Shown here: piece after piece, positions 18,851-27,606 of the stretch
Numbering within the stretch: position 1 is the first letter of the stretch
Layout: each line of letters opens with the position of its first letter
Source of the DNA: Abditibacterium sp.
GTDB lineage: Bacteria; Armatimonadota; Abditibacteriia; Abditibacteriales; Abditibacteriaceae
Assembly (NCBI GenBank): GCA_030448265.1
Contig: JAUJNG010000004.1
Span: 21,061 to 85,060, forward strand
Direction: 5' to 3'
DNA length: 64,000 nucleotides
Position numbers and translations under genes: made by a program
The notes under the pieces: model-generated
Told to the model about the DNA's origin: nothing
Seen by the model: only the letters and a program-made list of their open reading frames with translations
Databases searched by the model: none

Positions 18851-19735
18851 TTATTTCACAGGCAAATAGAGCGGCTCAACGGTGATTTGCATCATTTGCA
18901 TATCGCCGAACTGGGTCGGTTCGAAATCGACCGGAGTGGAGGGAGTGAGGGCGCCGTTAAAATCCATTGAGCGTTTCACATTGAGCGGCTGCACCGTCCC
19001 ATCCGCCATTTGAAGTTGAGCGGTGAGGGTGTAAAGCCCGATGGGAATGTTTTCCAGATACCAGGAAAAAGTGCCGGTCAGGTTGCTCTCGAAAGTGCGG
19101 CGAAAGGTTTTAGGCACGCCCGCACCCCCGTCAATAAGTTTGGCGCGCGGCGTGAGCGTCATCACCAGCGTCGAACCTTGCGGAAAATAGATGAAATCGC
19201 CGCCGAAACCGCGCTCCTGCGCGCCCACCGAAATGTAACCGCCGAAGTATTTGCGGCCTTCGGTGTGGGAATTGGGTTCACCGGCGCGCTCGCCAGGTTT
19301 AAGTCCGGCGATTTTCCAGGTGAAGTTCTTCACGATGCCATCGGCGGCGTCGTGAATCACGCCGGTTTTGCCGTCATCGGGAGCGAGGTTGAACGTGTAG
19401 TTTTTGCCGTTGTAGGTGGTTTTCCACTGCGCCCCGACGCCGTAAATGCCGTCGGGAACGCGCTGCGAGAACACACCATTGGCGCCGGTGAGCGCGTCGA
19501 AGCGGGTGCGGTCGCCGCGCGCCGTCGTGCCGTAGATGCTGATTTCGGCGCCGGCGAGCGGCTTGCCCGCGCTGTTGACAACTCGGCCCACGACATATCC
19601 GGCGCGGCGCTGCGGCGCGGACGACGTATTGGACGGAGTTTTCGACTGAACTCGGCGTGCTTTGGGCGCCGCCAAAGCGGAACCGACCAGAACACAGCTA
19701 ACAAGGCAGGCAATAATGGGAATTTGATTTCGCAT
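18851..19735 (-). CDS. Secreted carboxypeptidase-regulatory-like protein
   Basis: A 294-residue exported protein. Residues 1-23 form a signal peptide ending ALA. Residues 50-130 form a carboxypeptidase-regulatory-like (transthyretin-type) beta domain: VGRVVNSAGKPLAGAEISI and then GVFSQRVPDGIYGV. A second beta domain of unknown type contains LTPRAKLIDGGAG. Its neighbour at 19760-21158 is a longer paralog sharing both domains. ATG 19735 is chosen because the signal peptide starts there. The role is unknown; such domains are common in extracellular or periplasmic proteins. Confidence 0.8.
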   Translation of the reverse strand: MRNQIPIIACLVSCVLVGSALAAPKARRVQSKTPSNTSSAPQRRAGYVVGRVVNSAGKPLAGAEISIYGTTARGDRTRFDALTGANGVFSQRVPDGIYGVGAQWKTTYNGKNYTFNLAPDDGKTGVIHDAADGIVKNFTWKIAGLKPGERAGEPNSHTEGRKYFGGYISVGAQERGFGGDFIYFPQGSTLVMTLTPRAKLIDGGAGVPKTFRRTFESNLTGTFSWYLENIPIGLYTLTAQLQMADGTVQPLNVKRSMDFNGALTPSTPVDFEPTQFGDMQMMQITVEPLYLPVK

Positions 19736-19759
19736 GATGAAGAGTGAGGCCAACTGGCG

Positions 19760-21158
19760 TTATTGTGGCGTCACCACCGGCGGTTCGAGCGAAATGGCCA
19801 TCGTCTGCATATTTTCGAACTGGCCCGACTCGAAATTAATCGGCGCCGCGAGGGTGAAGGCATCCTCAATGTTTTTGGTGTTTTTCAGGCGCAGTGCCTG
19901 CGCGGTGCCATCGGCGGGCACCCATTGAGCGCTCGCGGTGTAAAGCCCGATGGGAATGTCGTCGATATACCAGTTGAGATATTTGTAATTGGTGACATCG
20001 CTTTGGAGCGGAAGGCGATAAGTCAGGGCCGTGCCTGCACTGCCGTCAATGAGTTTGGCGCGCGGCGTGAGCGTTAACACCAACGTTGAACCTCGCGGAA
20101 AGAAAACGAATTCGCCCTGTTTATCCAGATGTTTGTGGGCGCCCACCGAGATGTGTCCACCATAGTATTTGGTGCTTTCGCCGAAGGTGTTGGGTTTTCC
20201 GACGCGTTCGCCTGGCCGCAGTCCGGTGATTTTTCAGCGAAAGTTTTTCACGATGCCAGGAGCGGACTGGTGAATCACCGTGTTCTTGCCGTCGTCGGGA
20301 TGGAGGTCGAACTTGTAATTATTGTCGTTGTAGCGAGTTTTCCACTCCGCGACGACGCGATAAATGCCGTTGGGCACACGCTGCGAAAACAGCCCGCCCG
20401 CGCCCGAAACCGCCGCGAATTTGGCGTCCTCGCCGGTGCCCGCCGTGCCCGTAATGCTGATTTCGGTGCCCACGAGCGGCTGCCCCGCGCTGTCGAGAAC
20501 CCGTCCCGTCACATATCCGGCGCGGCGCGGTGTCGGAGGAAATTTCGACGGCACGACGCGATTTTTGGCCGCAGCCGGAGATGCGGGCGTTTTGGCGGGC
20601 GCGGGTTTGGTTTCGAGTTCGGCCAGACGGCGCCTCAGTTCTTCGATTTCTTTGTCTTTGCCGGTGGCAGCAGGAGCCGAAGGCGCGGCTTTTTCGGGCA
20701 GCGCCCCCAATTCGCGCAGGCCCCCTTCGGCAACGGCCAGCAGATCGAGGGTTTCCTTCTTCTGCTCGTCACTTGCAGCGAGTTGCTGCGCGCGCAACAA
20801 ACTCTGCCGCGAGGCTTGCAAAATCTTAATCGCGTCGGCGGTTTTGCTTTTTTCATCCACGCGGCCTAACTGTGCCAGCCCGAGCATATAGTGAAGCGCA
20901 AACTGTTCCTGGTGCTGGGGCGCGATTTGCCAGCCCGAGCATATAGTGAAGCGCAAACTGTTCCTGGTGCTGGGGCGCGATTTTATTGAGGGCGACAAGG
21001 GCTTTGTCGAACTGTTTCGCTTGCAGCAAACGCAACGGTTCCTGCGCGTCGGAGGCGAAGTCGGCGCGCGCGACAACAGAAAGCGCCAGCGTGAGTGCGA
21101 TGCCCACAATGCGGGCAGCCTGGAGGGGGCGGAAGATCAATTTCGCGTGGTTAATCAT
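19760..21158 (-). pseudogene. Paralog of the preceding gene, broken by duplication and in-frame TGA
   Basis: The intact product would have a signal peptide, a short TPR-like helical region, a Lys/Glu-rich coiled segment, a carboxypeptidase-regulatory-like domain and the same C-terminal beta domain as the gene at 18851-19735. Two lesions break it. An exact 55-bp tandem duplication (20874-20983) shifts the frame near the N-terminus. A TGA at 20234-20236 replaces the Trp codon in the paralog's KNFTWKI segment (here KNFR-stop-KI). Reading resumes in frame after the stop and continues to the end at 19760. The start is ATG 21158, at a good signal peptide. TGA ends other genes here, so recoding is unlikely. 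Decay or sequence error are the options. Confidence 0.8.
20874..20983. repeat. Exact 55-bp tandem duplication
   Basis: The two 55-base units at 20874-20928 and 20929-20983 are identical, starting gccagcccgagcatatagtg. They lie inside the coding sequence of the broken paralog and cause a +1 shift. The unit length equals a k-mer size commonly used by short-read assemblers, so an assembly join artefact is possible. Confidence 0.97.
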
Positions 21159-21259
21159 GGGAAAACTGGAAGCAAACGGAATGAACGATTTTTGCCGTGA
21201 AGTGATGAGTTTTGCGCGGAAATGTGCGAAAATCAAGCTTCGCACCCTGCGCCATCCAC

Positions 21260-21679
21260 ATGAAACCTCAATCCATTCTCGAAACCGCGCTTTACGTTGC
21301 CGATCTCGACGTTTCCGAAGCGTTCTACCGCGATTTATTCGAATTCCCAACCCTCATCGCCGACGAGCGAATGCGCGCCCTGAAAATTGTCGAGGGACAG
21401 ATCTTGCTGCTTTTCAAACTCGGCGGCTCGACAACGGGCGAAACGACGGCGGGCGGTTTCATCCCGCCGCACGATGGGCGCGGGGTATTGCATCTCGCGT
21501 TTCGCATTGGTGAAAGCGAAATTGCGGCGTGGCGCGAAGTTTTGAAGGGGAAAAACGTGGAAATCGAAAGCGAAGTCGAGGCCAATGGGGGCCATTCGAT
21601 TTATTTTCGCGATCCGGACGGGCATTGCCTTGAACTCGGCACGGCGCGGCTTTGGGATGTTGAAGTAGGTGGCGAATGA
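21260..21679 (+). CDS. VOC-family (glyoxalase/dioxygenase-like) protein
   Basis: A 139-residue single VOC module with two beta-alpha-beta-beta-beta units. LYVADLDVSEAFYRDLF opens the fold, LHLAFRI gives a central strand with a metal-type His, and FRDPDGHCLELG closes it with the usual C-terminal Glu ligand. Function within the family (lyase, dioxygenase or resistance protein) cannot be told. ATG 21260 fits the fold start. It is divergent from the broken paralog at 21158. Its TGA stop is formed by the first three bases of the family B repeat. Confidence 0.85.
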   Translation: MKPQSILETALYVADLDVSEAFYRDLFEFPTLIADERMRALKIVEGQILLLFKLGGSTTGETTAGGFIPPHDGRGVLHLAFRIGESEIAAWREVLKGKNVEIESEVEANGGHSIYFRDPDGHCLELGTARLWDVEVGGE

Positions 21680-21758
21680 ACCACAAAGACACGGGGACGC
21701 AGAGAAAAAAGGGTTGTGACCTCGAAAAATCTCTGTGTCTCCGTGTCTCTGTGGTTCA
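21677..21758. repeat. Family B inverted repeat, second copy
   Basis: tgaaccacaaagacacgggg pairs with the complement at the right end, with a few mismatches between arms. Its first three bases form the stop codon of the VOC gene. Confidence 0.9.
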
Positions 21759-21819
21759 TTGATTGGCACGCTTTAACAGAAAAGAGATGTTCGGCGGGTC
21801 ATGAAAATCAGCCAATGAG

Positions 21820-21857
21820 AAAGCGCCCGTTTTCCGAGGAAAACGGGCGCTTTTAGT
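21820..21857. terminator. Bidirectional intrinsic terminator
   Basis: The perfect stem aagcgcccgttttcc with ggaaaacgggcgctt around a 2-base loop is followed by T-rich sequence. It serves the minus-strand TPR gene ending at 21866 and can also stop transcripts from the VOC gene. Confidence 0.9.
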
Positions 21858-21865
21858 TTTAGGCA

Positions 21866-23206
21866 TCAGCCGTTTTGCGGCGGTGCGTTATTGGTGGGAG
21901 TCTGGGTTGCCGTCGCCGCTTTTTGGCCGGTGACAACGTTCCAGAACGACGCGAAATCAGTTCCCGCAGTCGCCAGTCTGGTGGGAATTTCGCGCCACCT
22001 TTTGGCGAGGTCGTCGGCCCCAGCGCCCTGCGCCAGCGCGACGGCGGCGGCGAAGTCGGTTCGCGCGGTTTCTTTTTCGCCCAGACGCCATTTCACCAGA
22101 CCGACAGAACCCAGCAGGTTGGCTTTGGCTTTGTCCTCGCGCGCTCGCTCGATACGCGGCGCGACGGTTTTGAGCGCTTCGCGCGCCGCGCCAGGATCGT
22201 CGCTGGCGCGCATCATCGCTACGGTGAGCATGGTTTCGGCGGCGTCGGAATCTTTGCCCTCGGCGTCTTCGAGGGGATGAACGCGCTCCAGAGTCGCAAT
22301 CGCTTCGCGCATTTGACCCGATGCGAGATAGGCGTTGGACAGATTCGACAAAATCGAAATCCGCAGCGCCGCTTCGGTGTTGGCGCTCGCGGTATCGGCT
22401 TCGCGGTAAAGTTCGAGGGCTCTGGCGATTTGCCCCGTGCGCATCTGCAAACCGGCGCTGCCGTTGAGTCCCAGCGAAGTCAGCAGCGAGTTGCCCTGCG
22501 CGCGCCCGATTTGCGCCACGCGCGTAAACGCCGCCAGCGCCGGCCCGTATTGCTCCATATCGGCGTGGATGAGGCCCTTGTCCTGGGTGGCCAGACCTTC
22601 GCCGCCGCTGTCGTTGAGGCCGCGCGCCGTGGCGATAGCTTTTTCGATGAGACTGAGCGCTTTAGGCAGTTGTCCGGCATCGCGCGCGTCGCGGCTTTGC
22701 TTGACCAGAGCCGAAGTCATCGGATTGGTCGTGATCGTGCCGATGGTTCGGCTCTTCCCATAGCCTTCGAGCAGCAACACCTGGCGCGCCAAAAGTTTGC
22801 CGTTGGGCGCGTTTTTGCCGATGATGGCCACGCGCGTGCCCAATTTCACATTTTTAAGCGGCACCAGGGTAGTTTCGCCGCGCGGGTGAATCAAGGTTTC
22901 GGCGCTCACCGTGACGCCCTTGTTTTTCGGTTCGTCGAAATCGGTGGTGACGCCGCGCGGCGAAGTCCACGACTGCGCCTCGACCTGCCAGGCGCCCGTG
23001 CCCAGAATGCCGGTAATTTTTCCATCGAGGCGCAGTTCGCCCGCGTTGATGACCTCAGCTTTCGCTTTGGAAGCCGTTGCGGAAGTGCTCGCGGCGGGTT
23101 TGGCCGCCGGTTTTTCCTGCGCCACACCGATTCCCATTATGACCATCGGTGCCACGACCAACGGTGTTATCGCTCCCCGAACGCATCGGATTTGGTATTT
23201 TTTCAT
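21866..23206 (-). CDS. Exported TPR-repeat protein
   Basis: A 446-residue protein. The first 30 residues are a signal peptide or anchor, then an Ala/Lys-rich linker. Residues 55-145 form a small beta domain resembling an OB-like or DUF5666-type module (ITGILGTGAWQVE and VGTRVAIIG-like strands). From about 165 to 420 it is helical with TPR-like repeats (LSNLSNAYLASGQMREAIATLERV). Upstream of the ATG is agaggaaacagcg, a usable SD. The role is unknown; such proteins usually scaffold other envelope proteins. It stands alone between a terminator and a divergent gene. Confidence 0.75.
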   Translation of the reverse strand: MKKYQIRCVRGAITPLVVAPMVIMGIGVAQEKPAAKPAASTSATASKAKAEVINAGELRLDGKITGILGTGAWQVEAQSWTSPRGVTTDFDEPKNKGVTVSAETLIHPRGETTLVPLKNVKLGTRVAIIGKNAPNGKLLARQVLLLEGYGKSRTIGTITTNPMTSALVKQSRDARDAGQLPKALSLIEKAIATARGLNDSGGEGLATQDKGLIHADMEQYGPALAAFTRVAQIGRAQGNSLLTSLGLNGSAGLQMRTGQIARALELYREADTASANTEAALRISILSNLSNAYLASGQMREAIATLERVHPLEDAEGKDSDAAETMLTVAMMRASDDPGAAREALKTVAPRIERAREDKAKANLLGSVGLVKWRLGEKETARTDFAAAVALAQGAGADDLAKRWREIPTRLATAGTDFASFWNVVTGQKAATATQTPTNNAPPQNG

Positions 23207-23353
23207 CGCTGTTTCCTCTTGAAATCACGCTCGCTTGACACAATCGCCAAAGCAAGTGAACTGACTTACAATTTATCTCAATCGGGTATCAAGTGAAAAT
23301 GGCGAGTCGAAAAAATCGGCCCGCCATCGCTGCTTTTTCGCTTCCCCTTCGCC

Positions 23354-24022
23354 ATGCCGCTTCATTCGTGGAATCTTTCGCCTCCAGAGGCCATCGCGCT
23401 GCAAAACCAGTTGCGCGGCCAAATTCGCTTGCAGCCGCTTCAAAACGAGCCGAAATTGGTGGCGGGCGCCGATTTGTCGTTCGAAATCGGCTCCGACACG
23501 GTTTTCGCGGGCATCGTGGTGCTGTCGTTTCCCGATCTCGAAATCGTCGAGGAGTGCGGGCTGCAAACCGAGGCGAAATTTCCTTACGTTCCAGGACTGT
23601 TATCGTTTCGGGAAGCGCCCGCGATTTTGCAGGTCTGGGAGAAATTGCGGCATAAACCCGATGTTTTGATTCTCGACGGACAGGGCACCGCGCATCCGCG
23701 ACGCTTTGGCATCGCGTGTCATCTGGGGCTGTGGCTGCAAATTCCAACTTTAGGCTGCGCCAAAACCCTGCTGTGCGGCAAATATGAAAATCTGGGCCTG
23801 GAACGCGGCAGTTTTGCGTCGCTCGTGCATCGCGGCGAAACGGTGGGCGCGGCGCTTCGCACCAAAACTAAGGTGAATCCAGTGTTCGTGTCGCCAGGGC
23901 ACGAGTGCGACCTCGACAGCGCAATTTCACTGCTGCTGCGCTGCGACGGCGGACTCAAAATCCCCGAACCGACGCGGCGCGCGCATGGATTCGTCAATCG
24001 ACTGCGGCGCGGCGAAGCTTGA
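23354..24022 (+). CDS. nfi: Endonuclease V (deoxyinosine 3'-endonuclease)
   Basis: A 222-residue DNA repair nuclease that cuts the second phosphodiester 3' to deoxyinosine. The catalytic carboxylates are visible: Asp40 in GADLSF, Glu87 in YVPGLLSFREAP and Asp108 in LILDGQGTAHPRRFGIACH. The mismatch wedge PYVPG is intact. Length matches the family. It reads divergently from the TPR gene and has its own upstream gap. The following SGNH gene starts 50 bp downstream on the same strand. Confidence 0.95.
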   Translation: MPLHSWNLSPPEAIALQNQLRGQIRLQPLQNEPKLVAGADLSFEIGSDTVFAGIVVLSFPDLEIVEECGLQTEAKFPYVPGLLSFREAPAILQVWEKLRHKPDVLILDGQGTAHPRRFGIACHLGLWLQIPTLGCAKTLLCGKYENLGLERGSFASLVHRGETVGAALRTKTKVNPVFVSPGHECDLDSAISLLLRCDGGLKIPEPTRRAHGFVNRLRRGEA

Positions 24023-24072
24023 AAGAACTGATTCGCTGCCTCTTTAAACCGCCTCTAACTTAAACTCGCTTC

Positions 24073-24702
24073 ATGCTTTCACCCAACGACCACGTTTTAT
24101 TTTTCGGCGACTCCATCACCGACTGCGGGCGCAACCGCGACGCCGCGCCTGGGCAGTCCAACGGCTGGGGCAGCGGCTACGTCCATCAACTCGCCGCGCG
24201 ATTAGGGGCCGACCTCGCCGATTACGATTTGACGTTTTCCAACAGGGGCATCAGTGGCAATCGGGTTACCGACCTCGAAAACCGCCTCGAAAGCGATGTT
24301 CTCAATTTGCGGCCCAATTTGGTTTCGATTCTCATCGGCATCAACGATACCTGGCGCCGCTACGATAGTGGCACTGCGTCTCCAACCGAACAGTTCGCGG
24401 CGTCCTACCGGCGCATTTTGGAACGATTGACGAGTCAAAACATGGAAATCGTGATTTTGGAGCCGTTTCTGTTGCCGGTTCCCGACGACCGCCGCGCCTG
24501 GCGCGAGGATTTAAATCCGAAAATCGACGCCATCCGCGATCTGGCGCGCGAATTTGAGACGACTTATGTGCCGCTCGACGGACTTTTCGCCGCCGCCTCG
24601 ACGCGGCGCGAGTCGGGTTTCTGGCTGCCCGACGGCGTGCATCCCAGCCCCGCCGGTCACGCGCTGATTGCCGAAGCGTGGCTTCAGGCCGTGATCGGTT
24701 AA
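24073..24702 (+). CDS. SGNH/GDSL-family hydrolase
   Basis: A 209-residue esterase-fold protein. Block I FFGDSITDCG holds the nucleophile Ser, block II has the oxyanion Gly in NRGISGNR, block III has GINDTW, and block V DGVHPSPAGH has the catalytic Asp and His. No signal peptide is seen. Many such proteins deacetylate sugars or polysaccharides, which would fit the nearby glycan genes, but the substrate is unknown. Confidence 0.92.
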   Translation: MLSPNDHVLFFGDSITDCGRNRDAAPGQSNGWGSGYVHQLAARLGADLADYDLTFSNRGISGNRVTDLENRLESDVLNLRPNLVSILIGINDTWRRYDSGTASPTEQFAASYRRILERLTSQNMEIVILEPFLLPVPDDRRAWREDLNPKIDAIRDLAREFETTYVPLDGLFAAASTRRESGFWLPDGVHPSPAGHALIAEAWLQAVIG

Positions 24703-24704
24703 GG

Positions 24705-24764
24705 GCGTATCCAAAGAGGTAGCAGAGGACATAAGTCCCGCCTCTGCTACCTCTTTGGATACGC
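24705..24764. repeat. Family D hairpin repeat
   Basis: gcgtatccaaagaggtagca with its complement forms a 24-base stem. The loop region (gcagaggacataagtcccgc) reappears at 48727-48753 in a truncated copy. It sits just after the SGNH gene and could also act as a terminator. Confidence 0.85.
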
Positions 24765-24785
24765 TCTAAAAGATACTCTCCTTCC

Positions 24786-25766
24786 ATGCCGGTTTTTCCC
24801 GCCGACGACTTTCACATTAAGCGCGCCGCGCAACGTTTGCGAGACCGCGAACTCGTCGCCTTTCCCACCGAAACGGTCTACGGTTTGGGCGCCAACGCCC
24901 TCGATGCCGCTGCCGTTGCCAAAATTTACGCGGCCAAGGGTCGCCCCTCCTATAATCCGCTCATCGTTCACATCGGTGGCATTGAAGAGGCCCAGCCGCT
25001 CGTTTCAGGTTGGAATGAGCGCGCCCAAACTCTGGCGCGGGCGTTCTGGCCTGGGCCGTTGACGCTGGTTTTGCCCAGGTCGAGCCGGATTCCCGACATC
25101 GTGAGCGCGGGACTTCCCACCGTCGCGCTGCGCGTTCCGGCGCAAAGCGTCGCACGCGAGCTGCTGGACAGGGCGCAGATTCCGCTCGCGGCGCCTTCGG
25201 CCAATGCGTCGGGCGAAGTCTCGCCCACACGCGCGGCGCACGTCGCAGCGTCTCTTGGCGAACCCATCTGGGTTTTGGACGGCGGCGACTGCGAAATCGG
25301 CATCGAAAGCACCGTCGTGGATGTATCGGGGCGCTTTGCCTCGATTTTGCGTCCAGGAGTGATAAGCGAAAACGAGATTGAGGCGCTGATCGGGCCGCTT
25401 GTCGCTCCAGTTTCGGGCGGCGAAGAGGCGCCGCGCCCCTCGCCAGGAATGCTCTCGCGCCACTACGCGCCGCGCGCGCACGTTCACGTTTTCACTTCGC
25501 TCACCGACGCCCATTTTCACGCCGTTTTGCTGGGTAAAAATCAGAAAATAGGCGTGCTGTGCTTCGCTCCGACCCGAATCGAGGGCGCCAGGGAAATCGT
25601 TTTGCCCTTCGATCCCAGAGCGTGCGCGCGGCGGCTCTACGCGGCTCTGCGCGAACTTGATGAAGCCGGCACGGGTTTAATTTTGGTGGAAGAGGTGCCC
25701 GATTCGGCGGAGTGGGCGGGCGTGCGCGACCGTTTGAGACGCGCCGCCAGGGGCCATGAAAAATAG
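24786..25766 (+). CDS. sua5: L-threonylcarbamoyladenylate synthase (Sua5/YrdC)
   Basis: A 326-residue enzyme that makes threonylcarbamoyl-AMP from Thr, bicarbonate and ATP for the t6A37 modification of ANN-reading tRNAs. The YrdC domain (1-200) has FPTETVYGLG and YAAKGRPSYNPLIVH, with KGRP and the following NPL typical of the nucleotide site. The C-terminal Sua5 domain (from about 220) makes this the long form. HYAPRAHVHVF is the linker-type motif. The stop is followed by a 270-bp gap. Confidence 0.95.
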   Translation: MPVFPADDFHIKRAAQRLRDRELVAFPTETVYGLGANALDAAAVAKIYAAKGRPSYNPLIVHIGGIEEAQPLVSGWNERAQTLARAFWPGPLTLVLPRSSRIPDIVSAGLPTVALRVPAQSVARELLDRAQIPLAAPSANASGEVSPTRAAHVAASLGEPIWVLDGGDCEIGIESTVVDVSGRFASILRPGVISENEIEALIGPLVAPVSGGEEAPRPSPGMLSRHYAPRAHVHVFTSLTDAHFHAVLLGKNQKIGVLCFAPTRIEGAREIVLPFDPRACARRLYAALRELDEAGTGLILVEEVPDSAEWAGVRDRLRRAARGHEK

Positions 25767-26040
25767 GAAAAAATTTGAACCGGTTTTCGTTCGGCGGGTC
25801 TTTGCTTGGCAATCTTTCGACACCTTGATATTTCCCAATGAAGAGATGGGCAGCGATTTTGTTTCGTTTCTGAAATAATGAAAAAAGTGTCTTCCAGAAG
25901 TCTTGAGACGTGATGGGCTTCTGAACAATGGGCACGATTATGGGTATGCTTAATCGGTTGCAACGCCGATTAGGGGGAAGTTTGGAAGTGTCGGAGTCTG
26001 CTTACTTGCCTTGCAATTAGCTGAGGAAGCAAAGGGAACT
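25767..26040. other. Intergenic region upstream of the surface-polysaccharide genes
   Basis: About 270 bases with no supported gene. It is less GC-rich than its surroundings and probably holds the promoter for the glycosyltransferase. The SD aaaggga lies 5 bases before ATG 26041. I see no terminator hairpin and no riboswitch I recognise. Confidence 0.5.
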
Positions 26041-27339
26041 ATGCGAATCTGCATTTTGAGCGAATATTTTTACCCCGACAGCACCGGAGGCACCGGAACG
26101 GTTCTATCCAAATTGATTCGGCAGCTCAAAGACCAGCACGACAACTTGGAAATCGACGTTGTCACCAGTCGCAACCTCTTTCGCGGCACCGAAGGAACGC
26201 TTCCCGCGCGCGAAGTATGGGACGGCGTTCATATTTATCGCCTCAAAGCTCCCGTGCCGCGCCAGAAGTCGATCAAGCGGCGCCTGGCGGCCAACATGGT
26301 TTTCACGCTGCGCGCGTTTGCGCGTTTGATGCTGGTGGGCCGCCGCTACGACCTTATCATGGTCGTGACCGCTCCGCCCACGCTTCCCCTGGCCGCCAAG
26401 TGGTTTTCGGGTCTCACCAACATTCCTTATATCTATCTGGTTTACGATTTGTATCTCGATATGGCCGTGGCGCTGAAAATGGTGCCGGCGCACTCGCGGG
26501 TCACCAGAACCTTTCGCAAGGTGCAAAAAAGCTGGTTTCACGGCGCGGCGCGCACCATTGTTTTGGGCCGTTGCATGCGCGATCACGTCGCCAGCACTTA
26601 CGCCCTTGATGCCGAAAAAATCGGCGTGGTGGCGATTCCGTCCAACCTCGAAATGATCGTGCCGCAGCCCAAAGAAGAGACCAACTTCCGCCGCGACAAC
26701 GACATCGAAGGCTTTTTGGTGCTTTACGCGGGCAATTTCGCGCAGTATCAGGATTTCGATACCCTGCTCGACGCCGCCAAACTGTTGAGCCATCGCCCCG
26801 ACATCACTTTTGCGTTTGTGGGCGACGGCGCCAAAAAAGATTACATCGTGAGCCGCATCGAGCGAGAAAACATTTCCAACGTGCGAATGCTGCCGTTTGT
26901 GCCCGAAAGCGAGCTTTCCGATATGCTGGGCGCCGCCGACGTTTCTCTGGTGACTTTAGAGCGCGGCATTGAGGGCCTGGCGGTTCCGAGCAAGTTCTAC
27001 AACATCATGGCGTCGGGGCGAACGACGGTCGCGTGTGTGCCGAATGGTTCGGAAATCGCCCACGTCATCGCCGAAGCGGACTGCGGCGTGCAGGTCGGGC
27101 AGGAAGACCCCGCCGCGCTCGTGCAGGTCCTGGCGGATTTGGCCGATGATCCGGCCAGTCTGGAACGCATGGGCCAAAACGCGCGGCGCTTTTGCGAAGA
27201 ACGCTACGGGTTTCATCGCATCGGCCAGCAGTTTCACCGCATTTTCACCGACGTGGTGACGCAAAACAAAAATGCGGCTCCCGAAGCGGGCAACCGCGCG
27301 GCGATGCCTTCGATTCCATCCGCTAAACCCAAAACCTAA
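26041..27339 (+). CDS. GT4-family glycosyltransferase (WcaI-like)
   Basis: A 432-residue GT-B transferase. The N-terminal domain opens with the LSEYFYPDSTGGTGTV motif typical of WcaI/GT4 enzymes. The C-terminal domain has a nucleotide-sugar site including VPSKFYNIMASGRTTVAC. It transfers a sugar to a lipid-linked or polysaccharide acceptor at the inner face of the membrane. The SD aaaggga sits 5 nt before ATG 26041. It is followed by gmd and fcl, so GDP-fucose or GDP-mannose is a plausible donor. Confidence 0.88.
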   Translation: MRICILSEYFYPDSTGGTGTVLSKLIRQLKDQHDNLEIDVVTSRNLFRGTEGTLPAREVWDGVHIYRLKAPVPRQKSIKRRLAANMVFTLRAFARLMLVGRRYDLIMVVTAPPTLPLAAKWFSGLTNIPYIYLVYDLYLDMAVALKMVPAHSRVTRTFRKVQKSWFHGAARTIVLGRCMRDHVASTYALDAEKIGVVAIPSNLEMIVPQPKEETNFRRDNDIEGFLVLYAGNFAQYQDFDTLLDAAKLLSHRPDITFAFVGDGAKKDYIVSRIERENISNVRMLPFVPESELSDMLGAADVSLVTLERGIEGLAVPSKFYNIMASGRTTVACVPNGSEIAHVIAEADCGVQVGQEDPAALVQVLADLADDPASLERMGQNARRFCEERYGFHRIGQQFHRIFTDVVTQNKNAAPEAGNRAAMPSIPSAKPKT

Positions 27340-27360
27340 AAGTCGAGCCAAAATGGAGTT

Positions 27361-27393
27361 TTGCGTCGGATTCGGGCCGCAAACCGCTATAAT
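27361..27393 (+). promoter_or_regulatory. Promoter with consensus -10 ahead of the RNA candidate and gmd
   Basis: A perfect TATAAT is at 27388-27393. The best -35 candidate is TTGCGT at 27361-27366, but the 21-bp spacer is too long, so the -35 is weak or absent. The expected transcript start is near 27400, at the base of the long hairpin. Confidence 0.6.
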
Positions 27394-27399
27394 AAATTA

Positions 27400-27576
27400 A
27401 CCCCAGTTGCCACCCATTGGCCCTGTGATTAAAATGGCGGACTATGCATCAGCTGTGCCCTACGCCCAAACCAGATCGGTAGGGTGTCGGCGCAGACATG
27501 CAGCTTGTCATCCGCTTGCCATTTTAGTGGCGGGAGAAGGTCACAATTCGGGTGAGGCAGCCGTGCCTGCTGGCAA
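27400..27576 (+). ncRNA. Candidate rod-shaped structured RNA (6S-like or gmd leader)
   Basis: Complementary blocks nest in order: 27403-27406/27570-27573, 27408-27411/27556-27559, 27412-27415/27550-27553, 27424-27428/27541-27545, 27430-27438/27518-27526, 27439-27441/27511-27513, 27446-27449/27498-27501 and 27458-27463/27479-27484. This gives one long rod of about 170 nt with an internal bubble and a 14-nt 3' bulge (27527-27540). Size and shape resemble 6S RNA, but I cannot confirm a family match. It has no clear terminator and lies directly before gmd, so a 5' leader is the alternative. Confidence 0.45.
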
Positions 27577-27606
27577 AATTAAGACGGCACTTCCTCTCTG
27601 TTTTCT

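Noticed and set aside
20234..20236. TGA read as selenocysteine or tryptophan
   Set aside because: TGA terminates several good genes in this window. The paralog has Trp here, not Cys, and I see no selenocysteine-type element. A mutation or sequence error is simpler.
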